Assembly (NCBI RefSeq): GCF_005869855.1
Contig: NZ_SZNH01000015.1
Location: 44,189 to 89,572, forward strand
Source: Nostoc sp. PA-18-2419
GTDB taxonomy: Bacteria; Cyanobacteriota; Cyanobacteriia; Cyanobacteriales; Nostocaceae
DNA: 45,384 nt
Direction: 5' to 3'
The position numbers and the translations under genes were made by a program. A model generated the notes under the pieces. The model did not search any database. It was not told where the DNA came from and saw nothing but the letters and a program-made list of their open reading frames with translations. This document shows, in pieces, positions 26,590 to 34,954 of this stretch (positions are counted from its first letter, which is position 1; each line of letters starts with the position of its first letter).

Positions 26590-26889
26590 ATGAATTATCA
26601 AAAACTAGATGCTGCCCTTGCTACAGCATTGAATGATGTTCAAGATCCACAAGAAACTAGTTTGGGGGTTTTTATCCATACTGAACCAACTTTAAACTCT
26701 GCTGCAACTGCTGTCTTAGAAAGTCTAGGCGTTAGTGGTGTTATCAGTGGCAAAAATATTTTTACGGCAACACTGTCAGCAAACGCCATTTCCCAGTTGT
26801 CAGAGAAACCTTGGGTAAAGTATTTGAAGCGATCGCAGCAATTGCATTTGGTTAATAGGAGAATAAATACACCGAAGTTAGGTGTTTAA
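26590..26889 (+). CDS. Small protein resembling a stand-alone subtilase prodomain (possible inhibitor)
   Basis: A 99-residue soluble protein. ATG 26590 is preceded by AAGGA at seven bases; an earlier TTG start would be poorer. Its order of elements, LGVFIHTEP, a helix (AATAVLESLGV), GKNIFTATLSANAISQLSEK and WVKYLKRSQQLHLV, parallels residues 45-107 of the protease encoded just upstream (VVFIYCDP, helix, VRTAFLPIDALDILSE, IQRIKPSRKLYL). Free prodomain-like proteins (inhibitor I9 type) are known to inhibit or help fold subtilases, so this may regulate the neighbour. That is an inference from the alignment by eye. The gap to the protease gene is 114 bp, same strand. Confidence 0.7.
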   Translation: MNYQKLDAALATALNDVQDPQETSLGVFIHTEPTLNSAATAVLESLGVSGVISGKNIFTATLSANAISQLSEKPWVKYLKRSQQLHLVNRRINTPKLGV

Positions 26890-26932
26890 TAGACATTGGT
26901 TAACCGTACATTGTAGGGATAATTTTTTGCGG

Positions 26933-27271
26933 TTAGTGTAAATTAGGTTGTTGTTTTTCTGTAAACTTACACTTCACCTCTATTTGCAGATTACTTTCAG
27001 CTGAACCTTCGGTAATGTAAGGAATACCTGCTTTGCCACCCAACTTAATGCCAAATGTAAGTTTTACCTCTTCAATCTCGGCAGTATTAAAGTCTTTAGA
27101 AGCACTAAGAGCATAGATAGTATAAGCACGAATCATTTGACGAGCTTGTTGCATCCGAGCGATCGCATCTGTTCGTACATCCTTGTATTCTATGCCATCA
27201 TCCTTCTCCTCAATTTCCGAACTTATTTCGGTAGCTGTGACGTTAATCTCAATGTTCTTTGTCCGAAACCG
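26933..27271 (-). pseudogene. Trypsin-co-occurring domain (TCAD1, CU044_2847-like) gene, 5' end lost
   Basis: An open frame of 112 codons with no ATG, GTG or TTG in its first 39 codons; the first ATG is at 27154, inside the domain. The C-terminal half is the diagnostic part: EEVKLTFGIKLGGKAGIPYI, TEGSAESNLQIEVKCKF. The earlier part (TKNIEINVTATE, then AIARMQQARQMIRAYTIYAL) fits the N-terminal strand and helix of the family. The frame is cut by a stop exactly where an IS5-family remnant begins on the other strand. The domain is known as a companion of peptidases in bacterial conflict-type gene clusters, and here it sits by a subtilase. It may be dead, or use a rare start. Confidence 0.65.
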
Positions 27272-27471
27272 CTATGTTTAGACTCAAAACTATCTTTGGG
27301 GGTCGCTTACGGCGACGAGCTTTTAACACTCAAGCTGTTGAGTTACTTCTGCAATGTGCTGCTCTTAACCGCATGATTCACTTGGGCAAACCGGATAGTT
27401 ACAAAGCGGAAAACTAATTTACCACTTTTTTGAGAAAGGTGTGTCTTTTTTCTGTTTCATGCAACAAAGCC
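27248..27471 (+). mobile_element. 3' remnant of an IS5-family (IS903-like) insertion sequence
   Basis: A frame from 27248 to the stop at 27417 reads SLSETAMFRLKTIFGGRLRR, AFNTQAVELLLQCAALNRMI, HLGKPDSYKAEN. This is the C-terminal end of an IS5-family DDE transposase, including the catalytic Glu (SETAMFR). The element's right inverted repeat follows at 27455-27471: its complement GGCTTTGTTGCATGAAA matches the GGCTTTGTTG ends of IS903-type elements. The left end and most of the transposase are gone. Its broken edge abuts the truncated TCAD1 gene. Confidence 0.8.
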
Positions 27472-27851
27472 CCCGAGAATTAGAAGCTAACAACGTGAAA
27501 AAAGGTTCAAAAGACACACACTAATAGCACCCCTATATAACGTGAGAATCTTTCTCCTAAAGGTAAATAGGCAAATATAAGCAAAAGTTGGGAAATGATC
27601 GCTAGAGGTTCAATTAATTTTAGGTTGAGTGTCATAATCTTTGAAAGTTGACAGTTTGTCAAAGCAGTCTAGCGATCGCCTCCCCATTCCTCATACCAAT
27701 TAATACAAATGTTCTCCTTATCAGCCTCACTATCGATCACCAGCAGCATTCTGTAAAATTCATCCCAAAGAATCAGATTATCCCCCTTACCTGTGGTGGC
27801 AGACAGTCCTAAACTTAAGATGAGAGTTGAAAGGCAGTCAGGAGAAATTTT
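27472..27851. other. glgC upstream region
   Basis: About 380 bp between the IS remnant and glgC. It contains AAAAGACACACA (27509-27520), an inverted match to GGTGTGTCTTTT at 27438-27449 in the IS remnant, and around 27640-27665 a TTGACA hexamer inside the inverted repeat CTTTGA...TCAAAG, with no convincing -10 box. AGGAG precedes the GTG start of glgC. No gene is seen. Confidence 0.5.
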
Positions 27852-29141
27852 GTGAAAAAAGTATTATCAATCATTCTTGGTGGTGGCGCGGGGACGCGTC
27901 TTTATCCACTAACCAAGCTTCGTGCTAAACCAGCAGTACCAGTAGCAGGGAAATACCGTTTAATCGATATCCCTGTTAGTAACTGCATAAATTCCGAATT
28001 ATTCAAAATCTATGTCCTGACACAATTCAACTCAGCTTCTCTGAATCGTCACATCGCTCGTACCTATAACTTTACCGGCTTCAATGAAGGGTTTGTGGAA
28101 GTGCTAGCCGCACAACAAACACCAGAAAACCCTAATTGGTTCCAAGGTACAGCCGATGCTGTACGTCAGTACCTATGGTTAATGGAAGAATGGGATGTAG
28201 AAGAATATCTAATTCTCTCAGGCGATCATCTCTACCGCATGGATTATCGCCAGTTTATCAACCGCCATAGAGAAACGGGGGCTGATATCACTCTCTCAGT
28301 CATTCCCATCGATGAGCGCCGCGCCTCAGATTTTGGCTTGATGAAAATTGACGATTCTGGTAGGGTAATCGATTTTAGTGAAAAACCCAAAGGTGAAGCG
28401 TTACGCCAAATGCAAGTTGATACAAGTGTACTGGGATTATCAAAAGAACAAGCCCAGCAACAGCCTTATATCGCCTCAATGGGGATTTATGTCTTTAAAA
28501 AAGAGGTTTTGTTCAAGTTGTTAAGAGAGGGTGTAGAAAGGACTGATTTCGGCAAAGAAATTATTCCTGATGCTTCTAAAGATTACAACGTTCAAGCTTA
28601 CCTTTTTGATGACTACTGGGAAGATATTGGAACAATTGATGCATTTTATCATGCCAATTTAGCCCTGACTCAGCAGCCCCAGCCACCCTTTAGTTTCTAC
28701 GATGAAGAAGCACCAATTTATACCCGCGCTCGTTACTTGCCTCCAAGTAAACTATTAGATTGCCAAATCACAGAATCAATTATTGGTGAAGGTTGCATTT
28801 TAAAAAATTGCCGCATTCAACATTCAGTTTTGGGAGTGCGATCGCGCATTGAATCTGGCAGCATCATCGAAGAATCTTTGCTTATGGGTGCAGACTTTTA
28901 TCAAGCTTCTGTAGAACGCCAATGTAACGTTGAAAAAGGTGACATCCCTGTAGGTATTGGTACTGACTCAATTATTCGGCGTGCCATCATCGATAAAAAC
29001 GCCAGTATCGGTCACGATGTCAAAATTATCAATAAAGATAACGTTCAAGAAGCTGACCGTGAAAGTCAAGGTTTCTACATCCGTAGTGGTATCGTTGTCG
29101 TGCTAAAAAATGCTGTAATTCCTGATGGAACAATCATTTAA
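27852..29141 (+). CDS. glgC: Glucose-1-phosphate adenylyltransferase (ADP-glucose pyrophosphorylase)
   Basis: It makes ADP-glucose from glucose 1-phosphate and ATP, the committed step of glycogen synthesis; in cyanobacteria the enzyme is activated by 3-phosphoglycerate and inhibited by phosphate. At 429 residues it has the usual length. The nucleotidyltransferase start [29 protein letters not shown] is split here as [20 protein letters not shown] and [13 protein letters not shown]; further blocks are [31 protein letters not shown] and the left-handed beta-helix C-terminus. The start is GTG 27852, with AGGAG upstream. Monocistronic, followed by a hairpin. Confidence 0.97.
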   Translation: MKKVLSIILGGGAGTRLYPLTKLRAKPAVPVAGKYRLIDIPVSNCINSELFKIYVLTQFNSASLNRHIARTYNFTGFNEGFVEVLAAQQTPENPNWFQGTADAVRQYLWLMEEWDVEEYLILSGDHLYRMDYRQFINRHRETGADITLSVIPIDERRASDFGLMKIDDSGRVIDFSEKPKGEALRQMQVDTSVLGLSKEQAQQQPYIASMGIYVFKKEVLFKLLREGVERTDFGKEIIPDASKDYNVQAYLFDDYWEDIGTIDAFYHANLALTQQPQPPFSFYDEEAPIYTRARYLPPSKLLDCQITESIIGEGCILKNCRIQHSVLGVRSRIESGSIIEESLLMGADFYQASVERQCNVEKGDIPVGIGTDSIIRRAIIDKNASIGHDVKIINKDNVQEADRESQGFYIRSGIVVVLKNAVIPDGTII

Positions 29142-29148
29142 TAGTTAA

Positions 29149-29189
29149 GAGTTAGGAGTTATGAATAAAATTCTTAACACTCCTGACTC
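29149..29189 (+). terminator. Hairpin after glgC
   Basis: GAGTTAGGAGT (29149-29159) and ACTCCTGACTC (29179-29189) pair almost fully (one G-T). There is no T run, so it is either a weak terminator or part of the surrounding ACTCCT stutter repeats. Confidence 0.45.
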
Positions 29190-29231
29190 CTCACTTCTGA
29201 CTTGTGACTTTTAACTCCTCACTCCTCACTT

Positions 29232-29690
29232 TTGTTACTGATTGGTTTTCCAGCTAGTGGGAAGTCAACTATAGCAAAACAATTACTGGCAGAATGTCCC
29301 CAGATACACCTGATTTCCACGGATGTCATTTGGGGACAATTATTCGGTTCCTATGGCTATTGAGGGATAGTGGTTGCTGATTTGGCGACAAGTGGAACAG
29401 CAATTTCAACAAGCTATTTCTATAAAAAATACGGCAATCTATCCTACCAACGTCCGGCGACGCAATCGCCGTTAGGTTATTTTCTTAGCGCCTCACTTGG
29501 GTTTTACCTAACATGACTGAAATTTGGGTGAATACACCAGTTTGGTTGTGTTTGGCACGCAATCAAAGGCGAGAACGTCAAGTGGGTAGAAAAAATCATC
29601 TTGCGGATACACCATTAACTCAGGAATGCCCACCCAAGCCTGGAACAAGGACTAGACAAGCTGATGCATTTTCCAGAAACTTGAGGGTAC
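29232..29690 (+). pseudogene. Pseudogene of a P-loop (AAA_33/zeta-type) kinase-like ATPase
   Basis: Coding sequence spread over several frames with stops. Frame 1 gives LLLIGFPASGKSTIAKQLLA (Walker A) and LISTDVIWGQLFG. A shifted frame gives LLIWRQVEQQFQQAI and IYPTNVRRRNRR. Another gives EIWVNTPVWLCLARNQRRER, then LDKLMHFPE near the end. Put together this is a typical predicted P-loop nucleotide kinase of cyanobacteria, destroyed by at least two frameshifts and several stops. The open frame at 29513-29749 is only a piece of it. Confidence 0.8.
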
Positions 29691-29847
29691 GGAAATTGCG
29701 ATCGTCCAGCGAGCAAGAACCACACTTGATTTTCTATATTCTTTGTTAATTTAAAATCAGATTATTTTGCTTGGCATTATACCTGGCAAACAGGCACATC
29801 TGTATATCTGAAAAAACATAAGGCTAATTTTTATAGGAGGCTGGTAG

Positions 29848-30849
29848 ATGGCTGCAACGGACTTTAAAGACTATTACGCAATTTTGGGAGTTAGTAAGAC
29901 TGCCACTCAAGAGGAAATTAAACAAGCCTTTCGCAAACTAGCCCGCAAATATCATCCTGATGTTAATCCAGGCAACAAGCAGGCAGAAGCACGCTTCAAA
30001 GAAATTAACGAAGCTTACGAAGTTGTCTCAGACCCCGACAAACGCAAAAAATACGACCAATTCGGTCAATATTGGAAACAAGCGGGTCAAGGTTTCCCAT
30101 CTGGCGGCGCTGGTGTCGATATGGGCGGTTTTGACTTCAGTCAATACGGCAATTTTGATGAGTTTATTAATGAGTTGCTAGGACGCTTTGGTGGTAGTGG
30201 TAGCCCTCGCGGTGGGCGACAAAGTTACTCTTACCGCACTTCCACAGGTGCGCCAAGTGGTTTTGGCGGGGGCTTTAACGATTTTGGGTTTCAAGACCCA
30301 GGCGCTAGTACTGTCCAGGATAGTGAAGCTGCGATCACTTTGACTTTTGGTGAAGCATTTGGTGGTGTGCAAAAGCGCTTTAGTTTAGGTAATGAAACAA
30401 TTGATGTTCGCATCCCAGCTGGGGCTAAAACTGGTACTCGCCTACGCGTCCGGGGTAAAGGTCAATTCAACCCCATGACTCAACAACGGGGAGATTTATA
30501 TTTAAAAGTCGAACTTCAACCACACTCGTTTTTCCAATTTGAAGGCGATAATCTGGTTTGTGAAGCGCCAATTACCCCAGATGAAGCAACGCTAGGAGCA
30601 TCGATTGATGTACCTACTCCTGAAGGTATGGTTAATGTCAAGCTACCAGCAGGGGTGCGTTCTGGACAATCGCTGCGTTTACGTGGCAAAGGCTGGCCTC
30701 TTGCCAAGGGTGGGCGCGGGGATCAGTTGGTGAAGGTGGCGATCGTACCACCAAAAGAACTCAGCCAACAAGAGCGGGAATATTATGAAAAAATCCGGGC
30801 TATACGTACGTATAATCCTCGCAGTCATTTACAACAAGTTAAGCTGTAA
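29848..30849 (+). CDS. DnaJ-type (CbpA-like) co-chaperone
   Basis: A type II J-domain protein of 333 residues that stimulates Hsp70 (DnaK). Residues 5-72 are the J-domain with the HPD tripeptide (KYHPDVNPG) and [13 protein letters not shown] Gly/Phe-rich linker follows (residues about 75-150). The C-terminal peptide-binding domains start near 155 ([19 protein letters not shown]) and contain [19 protein letters not shown] and [20 protein letters not shown]. The cysteine-rich zinc domain of classical DnaJ is absent, so it is CbpA/DnaJ2-like. A strong AGGAGG ribosome binding site precedes ATG 29848. Confidence 0.94.
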   Translation: MAATDFKDYYAILGVSKTATQEEIKQAFRKLARKYHPDVNPGNKQAEARFKEINEAYEVVSDPDKRKKYDQFGQYWKQAGQGFPSGGAGVDMGGFDFSQYGNFDEFINELLGRFGGSGSPRGGRQSYSYRTSTGAPSGFGGGFNDFGFQDPGASTVQDSEAAITLTFGEAFGGVQKRFSLGNETIDVRIPAGAKTGTRLRVRGKGQFNPMTQQRGDLYLKVELQPHSFFQFEGDNLVCEAPITPDEATLGASIDVPTPEGMVNVKLPAGVRSGQSLRLRGKGWPLAKGGRGDQLVKVAIVPPKELSQQEREYYEKIRAIRTYNPRSHLQQVKL

Positions 30850-31198
30850 GAAAAATTATTATAAAGTACCTAGTCTGCCTATAGTGTTGACATCGTGCCT
30901 ATAGGCAACGGCTTATAGCCTGGATTTTCTGATCTCATTTTCGCCACGACAATAGACTTAAGGGCTTGAATTACCTCTGGAGTAGCTTTAGGAGCTTGCT
31001 ATGTAGGACGTGCTATCAAGCGATCGCACTAAGCACTTAATTTCAGGCGATCGCTTAAACAAATGCCTACTCTTGGTAACCATATTACTACTAACGAATA
31101 AGAGGAAATACCACAGAAAACTCCAGTGATAAATCTGGAAATTCTGGAACATAACCCTCTTGCATCGCTCTCGTGAGAGAATAACAATTAAAATTCAG
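30850..31198. other. Intergenic region with possible coding remnants
   Basis: About 350 bp between dnaJ-like and GH116 genes. Two minus-strand stretches read like protein: 30879-30998 (listed separately) and about 31091-31189, which reads SLTRAMQEGYVPEFPDLSLE then FSVVFPLIR and stop. Neither has a convincing full gene around it. The palindrome TGCCTATAGGCA lies at about 30896-30907. Confidence 0.4.
30879..30998 (-). pseudogene. Possible gene remnant, family unknown
   Basis: A 39-codon frame directly after an in-frame TAG, without a start codon. It reads QAPKATPEVIQALKSIVVAK then MRSENPGYKPLPIG. The composition is protein-like, unlike random frames. I cannot name the family. Confidence 0.3.
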
Positions 31199-33664
31199 TT
31201 ATTTTCCTAAATGAGGATAGGGTATAGTTGCTAAATTAGACACTAAATAAATTCCCCAGATTGCCATTGCTCGCAGGTAAGTGCAAGCGCGAAAAGTGCC
31301 AGCTGCGGTGATAGCTTCAGGTGTGCGAAATTGTAGTCCATTGTCGTAAATTTGCTGCACCACAGCTTGCGTTAACTTTAATGCTTCATCTTTCATTCCC
31401 ATCTGCACAAGAAAAGCCGCCAAGCCAAAGTTTATTCCTGTCCAAACTTCTAAGGGATGAGTCGCTTGGGGATTTTCTGGAGAACCGTCAGGACGAACAC
31501 CATTAGCAGCACCAAACTGACCATCGCAGAATTTTAAAAAGCAGGCATCATAAACAGTTTTCAGGGCACAGAGGGCGCGATCGCTCGGTACAATATCAGG
31601 TAATCCTAACAAACGGGCGTAGAACTGTCCGCATAATTGATCTGCCATCACCACATCAGAACCACTTTCACTATCAAGTCGATAATATTGTCCGTTCCAG
31701 AGTTTTTCTTCATAGATTGGGCGGGATTGTTCTAACCAAGCTTCATAGGTGGATTTTTGAAGCGCTAAGTCTTGGCGATCGCCAAGGTTTTTTTCTAACA
31801 AAATATTACTGATGGCGATCGCAGCTTCTAGTGCTGCTAACCATAATCCTCCACAATAGGCGCTGACACCTTGTAACCGCCAATCATCAAATGTTTGGTC
31901 AGGCGCACCAGAATTTTCTGGAATCCCATCGCCATCTAAGTCAAAAGTTTTTAGGTAGTTAAGGGTTTGAACGACCGCATTCCAGCAGTCTGCTAAAAAT
32001 TCGACATCCTTAGCACCCGTAAGCAGAAAATCTCGGTATACCTGCAATACAAAATCACTACTTAAATCTTTCCATAAATTGCAGTCTTGATAGCTGGTGT
32101 AATTAGTTTTTTCCCAAACGTGTTCATTCGGTGCGCCTAAATCGTGGGGTGTTGCACCAGCGGCTTTACGGACAGCAAGGGGACTTTCGGCTTTGATTGT
32201 CATGTAATAGCCAATGATTCGGGGAGTTTCATCACCTTGAGGAATTGCCCGTGCAAATGCCCGTATCACTGACTTTTCCAATTCTGGAAACAGCATCAGC
32301 AAAGCAAAAGAACCATACAACCGCACATCTAGACTTTCATACCAACGGTAATCTAAGCACTCTAGCACTGCAAACTGACCGATGGGGTCAAGTTTTGATG
32401 CCGAACTCCAGAGAGTACCACCACTGGTGAGGTCGTAAAGCTCATTAAATAACGCCATTTTGAACCAAGAAGGTAAATCTTGAGCCTCGAGAATGGGTTG
32501 TTGCCAATTTTGAATTTGCGATCGCCAGGTTTGATATTGTTCTAAAGCAGTGGATGCGATCGCCCAAGCATTACTACCATCTTTACCAAAAAAGTCTGTA
32601 TATCTGCGATAATAATTTATTCCGGCGGCAAATTCCGTAATCGGCAAATCCCAAGCTAAGACAAAGGGGATTTCTAGAGTTTCGCCTGGTTGGAGAGTAA
32701 AACGAAGGGCGATCGCAGCTCCTAGTTGTGTATTTTCTGTTGCTGGAGTTGTGTTTTGATAATTAGGTAAAGAACCATCTTGGGCAAAGGTTTGCCACAC
32801 ATCTTCACCCGTACCAACGCTATTCCAGTGGGTGTGATAAAATACTTCTGCTTGGGGATGTTTTAACGTCGCAATACACCAAGTTCCATCCCCTTCTTGT
32901 AAAGATTTTTCACTCGCAACTCGACTTAAAATACAACCAAATTGTTCAGCATTTTCAACAAGCTGATTATAGTTTCCTTGACTTTCACGCCAGCGTGGTT
33001 GGTATTCATAAACTGGACTACCATCATCGCGTACCCGCACTTGAGGAGATTTGAGAGCATTGGTAAACCAGCCCACCATATTTTCCCACGTAAGCATGAT
33101 GCTGAGAGTAATAGGTGCATTTGTGGGGTTGTGAGCATTGCAAACGAATACCGCTACAGGGTAGCTAGTTTCTTGGTAATTGGCTGCCCACACAGGGGAA
33201 AATTGTTCACAAGTCAACTGTGCTTGGAAAACATTTTCATACACGAACCAGCTACGAGGATATAAAGCATGATATTCGCCAGTTTGGTGTTGATTGATGG
33301 AATTAACTTCTCCCCTGTCCTTACTTACTGGATACCATTGCCATGCGCTGAGAGTACCATCCTCAGGTGCTTGGGTAGACAAAGCGTAGGCTTGGGAAGA
33401 TGTACCATAGGACTCAAATACACTAAATTGACAGGCGGGGGCGTTTTTGAAGATATGCTCACCACCATCGATGTGCCATAAATTAAAGTCTCCCCGCGAA
33501 GAACGACCAATGCAACCTGCGCCAAAGCCACCTAATGGCATACCATGCCAAGGGCCATCATCAAGATTACTTGCGTAGCGGACAGTATAGGGCTTGTCCC
33601 AACCTAAACCAATGGGACGACTCCAAGTGCAAGAGGGAATTTTTGCAGAGAATTGATTTGTCAT
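31199..33664 (-). CDS. GH116 beta-glucosidase (GBA2/bile-acid glucosylceramidase-like)
   Basis: A large glycoside hydrolase (821 residues) of family GH116, related to the non-lysosomal glucosylceramidase GBA2. The N-terminal beta domain contains GMPLGGFGAGCIGRSSRGDFN, split here as GMPLGGFGAGCIG and RSSRGDFNLWHIDGG. The C-terminal alpha/alpha barrel contains LECLDYRWYESLDVRLYGS, with the Glu expected as nucleophile, and GAPDQTFDDWRLQGVSAYCG, with the Asp expected as acid/base. It should cleave beta-glucosides such as glucosylated lipids; cyanobacteria have monoglucosyl-diacylglycerol, but that substrate is speculation. No signal peptide. Monocistronic. Confidence 0.9.
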   Translation of the reverse strand: MTNQFSAKIPSCTWSRPIGLGWDKPYTVRYASNLDDGPWHGMPLGGFGAGCIGRSSRGDFNLWHIDGGEHIFKNAPACQFSVFESYGTSSQAYALSTQAPEDGTLSAWQWYPVSKDRGEVNSINQHQTGEYHALYPRSWFVYENVFQAQLTCEQFSPVWAANYQETSYPVAVFVCNAHNPTNAPITLSIMLTWENMVGWFTNALKSPQVRVRDDGSPVYEYQPRWRESQGNYNQLVENAEQFGCILSRVASEKSLQEGDGTWCIATLKHPQAEVFYHTHWNSVGTGEDVWQTFAQDGSLPNYQNTTPATENTQLGAAIALRFTLQPGETLEIPFVLAWDLPITEFAAGINYYRRYTDFFGKDGSNAWAIASTALEQYQTWRSQIQNWQQPILEAQDLPSWFKMALFNELYDLTSGGTLWSSASKLDPIGQFAVLECLDYRWYESLDVRLYGSFALLMLFPELEKSVIRAFARAIPQGDETPRIIGYYMTIKAESPLAVRKAAGATPHDLGAPNEHVWEKTNYTSYQDCNLWKDLSSDFVLQVYRDFLLTGAKDVEFLADCWNAVVQTLNYLKTFDLDGDGIPENSGAPDQTFDDWRLQGVSAYCGGLWLAALEAAIAISNILLEKNLGDRQDLALQKSTYEAWLEQSRPIYEEKLWNGQYYRLDSESGSDVVMADQLCGQFYARLLGLPDIVPSDRALCALKTVYDACFLKFCDGQFGAANGVRPDGSPENPQATHPLEVWTGINFGLAAFLVQMGMKDEALKLTQAVVQQIYDNGLQFRTPEAITAAGTFRACTYLRAMAIWGIYLVSNLATIPYPHLGK

Positions 33665-33897
33665 CGCCTGATGTCACAGCGTGCAGTTACGTCAATGAAG
33701 ACTAGCGCGATGTACAATTTTTATCAAGTAGCATTACCAAAAACGTTGTGATTGCGTCGTTTGACTTGCTTCGGACAGATGACGGGTGATTTACCGGACA
33801 TCATATCACTTACAAAAAAACGATTTTAACTAGGCTAGAAAGTTAATCGTAGGATGCTTTAAGCTTTAGCGGGGAGAAGAATATATATCACAGAAAT

Positions 33898-33947
33898 AAA
33901 AGGTAAAAGGATGAATTTAGTATTTTTAGTTCATCCATTTACCTTTT
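33898..33947. terminator. Bidirectional intrinsic terminator
   Basis: A long hairpin with arms AAAAGGTAAAAGGATGAA (33898-33915) and TTCATCCATTTACCTTTT (33930-33947); all but two central positions pair. T runs lie on both sides of the stem, so it can act on both strands. It lies 15 bp after the stop of the small membrane protein and ends the def operon transcript. Confidence 0.8.
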
Positions 33948-33962
33948 TTATGTACCTGATGC

Positions 33963-34166
33963 TTATTTCATGTTAGCCCTTGCGTCCCTCACTGCGGCAA
34001 AGAAAAATAATCCTGTGAGTGGAATACTCAATCCGAGGATAATTGCCGTGGTTGTGACACCTAGATCTGGTTGTCCGTAACCGAGTTCAAAAATCGAACC
34101 TACGGCTGCGATCGCACTTACACAACAACCACCCAGAAACAAACCGCTTTTTGGAGTTAAATACAC
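33963..34166 (-). CDS. Small two-helix membrane protein
   Basis: A 67-residue protein with two hydrophobic helices (GLFLGGCCVSAIAAVGSIFE and TTTAIILGLSIPLTGLFFFA) joined by a short polar loop (LGYGQPDLGV), ending in a basic AVRDARANMK. It starts with GTG 34166. It follows def with only 11 bp between, so the two genes are probably co-transcribed, and the strong terminator follows 15 bp later. The function is unknown; it looks like a conserved small cyanobacterial membrane protein. Confidence 0.7.
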   Translation of the reverse strand: MYLTPKSGLFLGGCCVSAIAAVGSIFELGYGQPDLGVTTTAIILGLSIPLTGLFFFAAVRDARANMK

Positions 34167-34177
34167 TACTGAGTCCC

Positions 34178-34741
34178 CTATGCTACTGGTTTCACCGCTT
34201 GGTACGAGAAACCATTTTTAGATAGCTCCTGAGCTAAAGTCAAGGAGTTTTCCACACGGTCTACAAATACCACGCCGTTGAGGTGATCCATTTCGTGCTG
34301 AATGCAGCGTCCTAAGAGGTCATTAGCCTTTAAAATTTTGGGACGACCATACTCGTCTTTATAGGCAATTTCCACGACTTCAGGGCGCTTGACATCTAGG
34401 TATACATTGGGAATGCTTAAACATCCTTCTTGGGCAACCGAGATGTCGCGGCTGACTTGTTTAATTATGGGGTTAATCAGCACCAAAGGGTGATTAGCTG
34501 CGTTTTCTGGTTCCAGGTCAATGACGATTAGTTGTTTGTGAATTCCCACTTGGGGTGCAGCCAAACCAATGCCATCTTTGCTGTACATCGTTTGCAGCAT
34601 TTCGCGCACTATTCGGCGGAGTTCGTCATCAACTTTAGAAATCCGCTTAGCAGCTTGACGCAGCACGCGATCGCCTAAATAATGAAGCTCCAAAGGCGGA
34701 TTTTTTAACTTTTTTTTCTCAACAGCTATTTCAGAAGGCAT
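34178..34741 (-). CDS. def: Peptide deformylase
   Basis: It removes the formyl group from the initiator methionine of new proteins; it is a metal enzyme working at the ribosome. The three family motifs are all present: GIGLAAPQVG (motif 1), EGCLSIPN (motif 2, metal-binding Cys) and QHEMDHLNG (motif 3, HExxH). The length of 187 residues is normal for a type 1B enzyme with a short N-terminal extension (SEIAVEKKKLKNPPLELHYLG). First gene of a two-gene unit with the small membrane protein. Confidence 0.96.
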   Translation of the reverse strand: MPSEIAVEKKKLKNPPLELHYLGDRVLRQAAKRISKVDDELRRIVREMLQTMYSKDGIGLAAPQVGIHKQLIVIDLEPENAANHPLVLINPIIKQVSRDISVAQEGCLSIPNVYLDVKRPEVVEIAYKDEYGRPKILKANDLLGRCIQHEMDHLNGVVFVDRVENSLTLAQELSKNGFSYQAVKPVA

Positions 34742-34954
34742 GAGTCTTGATGGCTAGATAGTGAAAATTCCTACTACTCTAATTCTATCAAGCTGGGGAG
34801 ATGGGGAGGTGGGGAACTTGGGGCCCCCACGTTGGCAAAGCGGGGCAAAGCCCAGTGGGGATTAGGGGAGATAGGGGGGTGGGGAGTGCTGAATTCTGAA
34901 TTGTGAGTTATCAATTATGAATTCTGACTTCTAACTTTTTGACTAGGGTGATTT
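34742..34954. repeat. G-rich low-complexity spacer with palindrome
   Basis: The divergent spacer between def and ftsX. It is built of GGGGAGATGGGGAGGTGGGG-type units, and CCCCAC...GTGGGG (about 34826-34859) can pair around CGTTGGCAAAGCGGGGCAAA. It is followed by a stutter GAATTCTGAATTGTGAGTT. Similar stutters occur upstream of dnaG and after pit. Confidence 0.55.

Noticed and set aside
27137..27376. Forward 79-residue frame
   Set aside because: It is out of frame with the IS5 transposase remnant and antisense to the TCAD1 frame; the IS reading explains the sequence better.
29513..29749. Independent 78-residue gene
   Set aside because: The frame starts in the middle of a kinase-like block and is one piece of a pseudogene with frameshifts on both sides.
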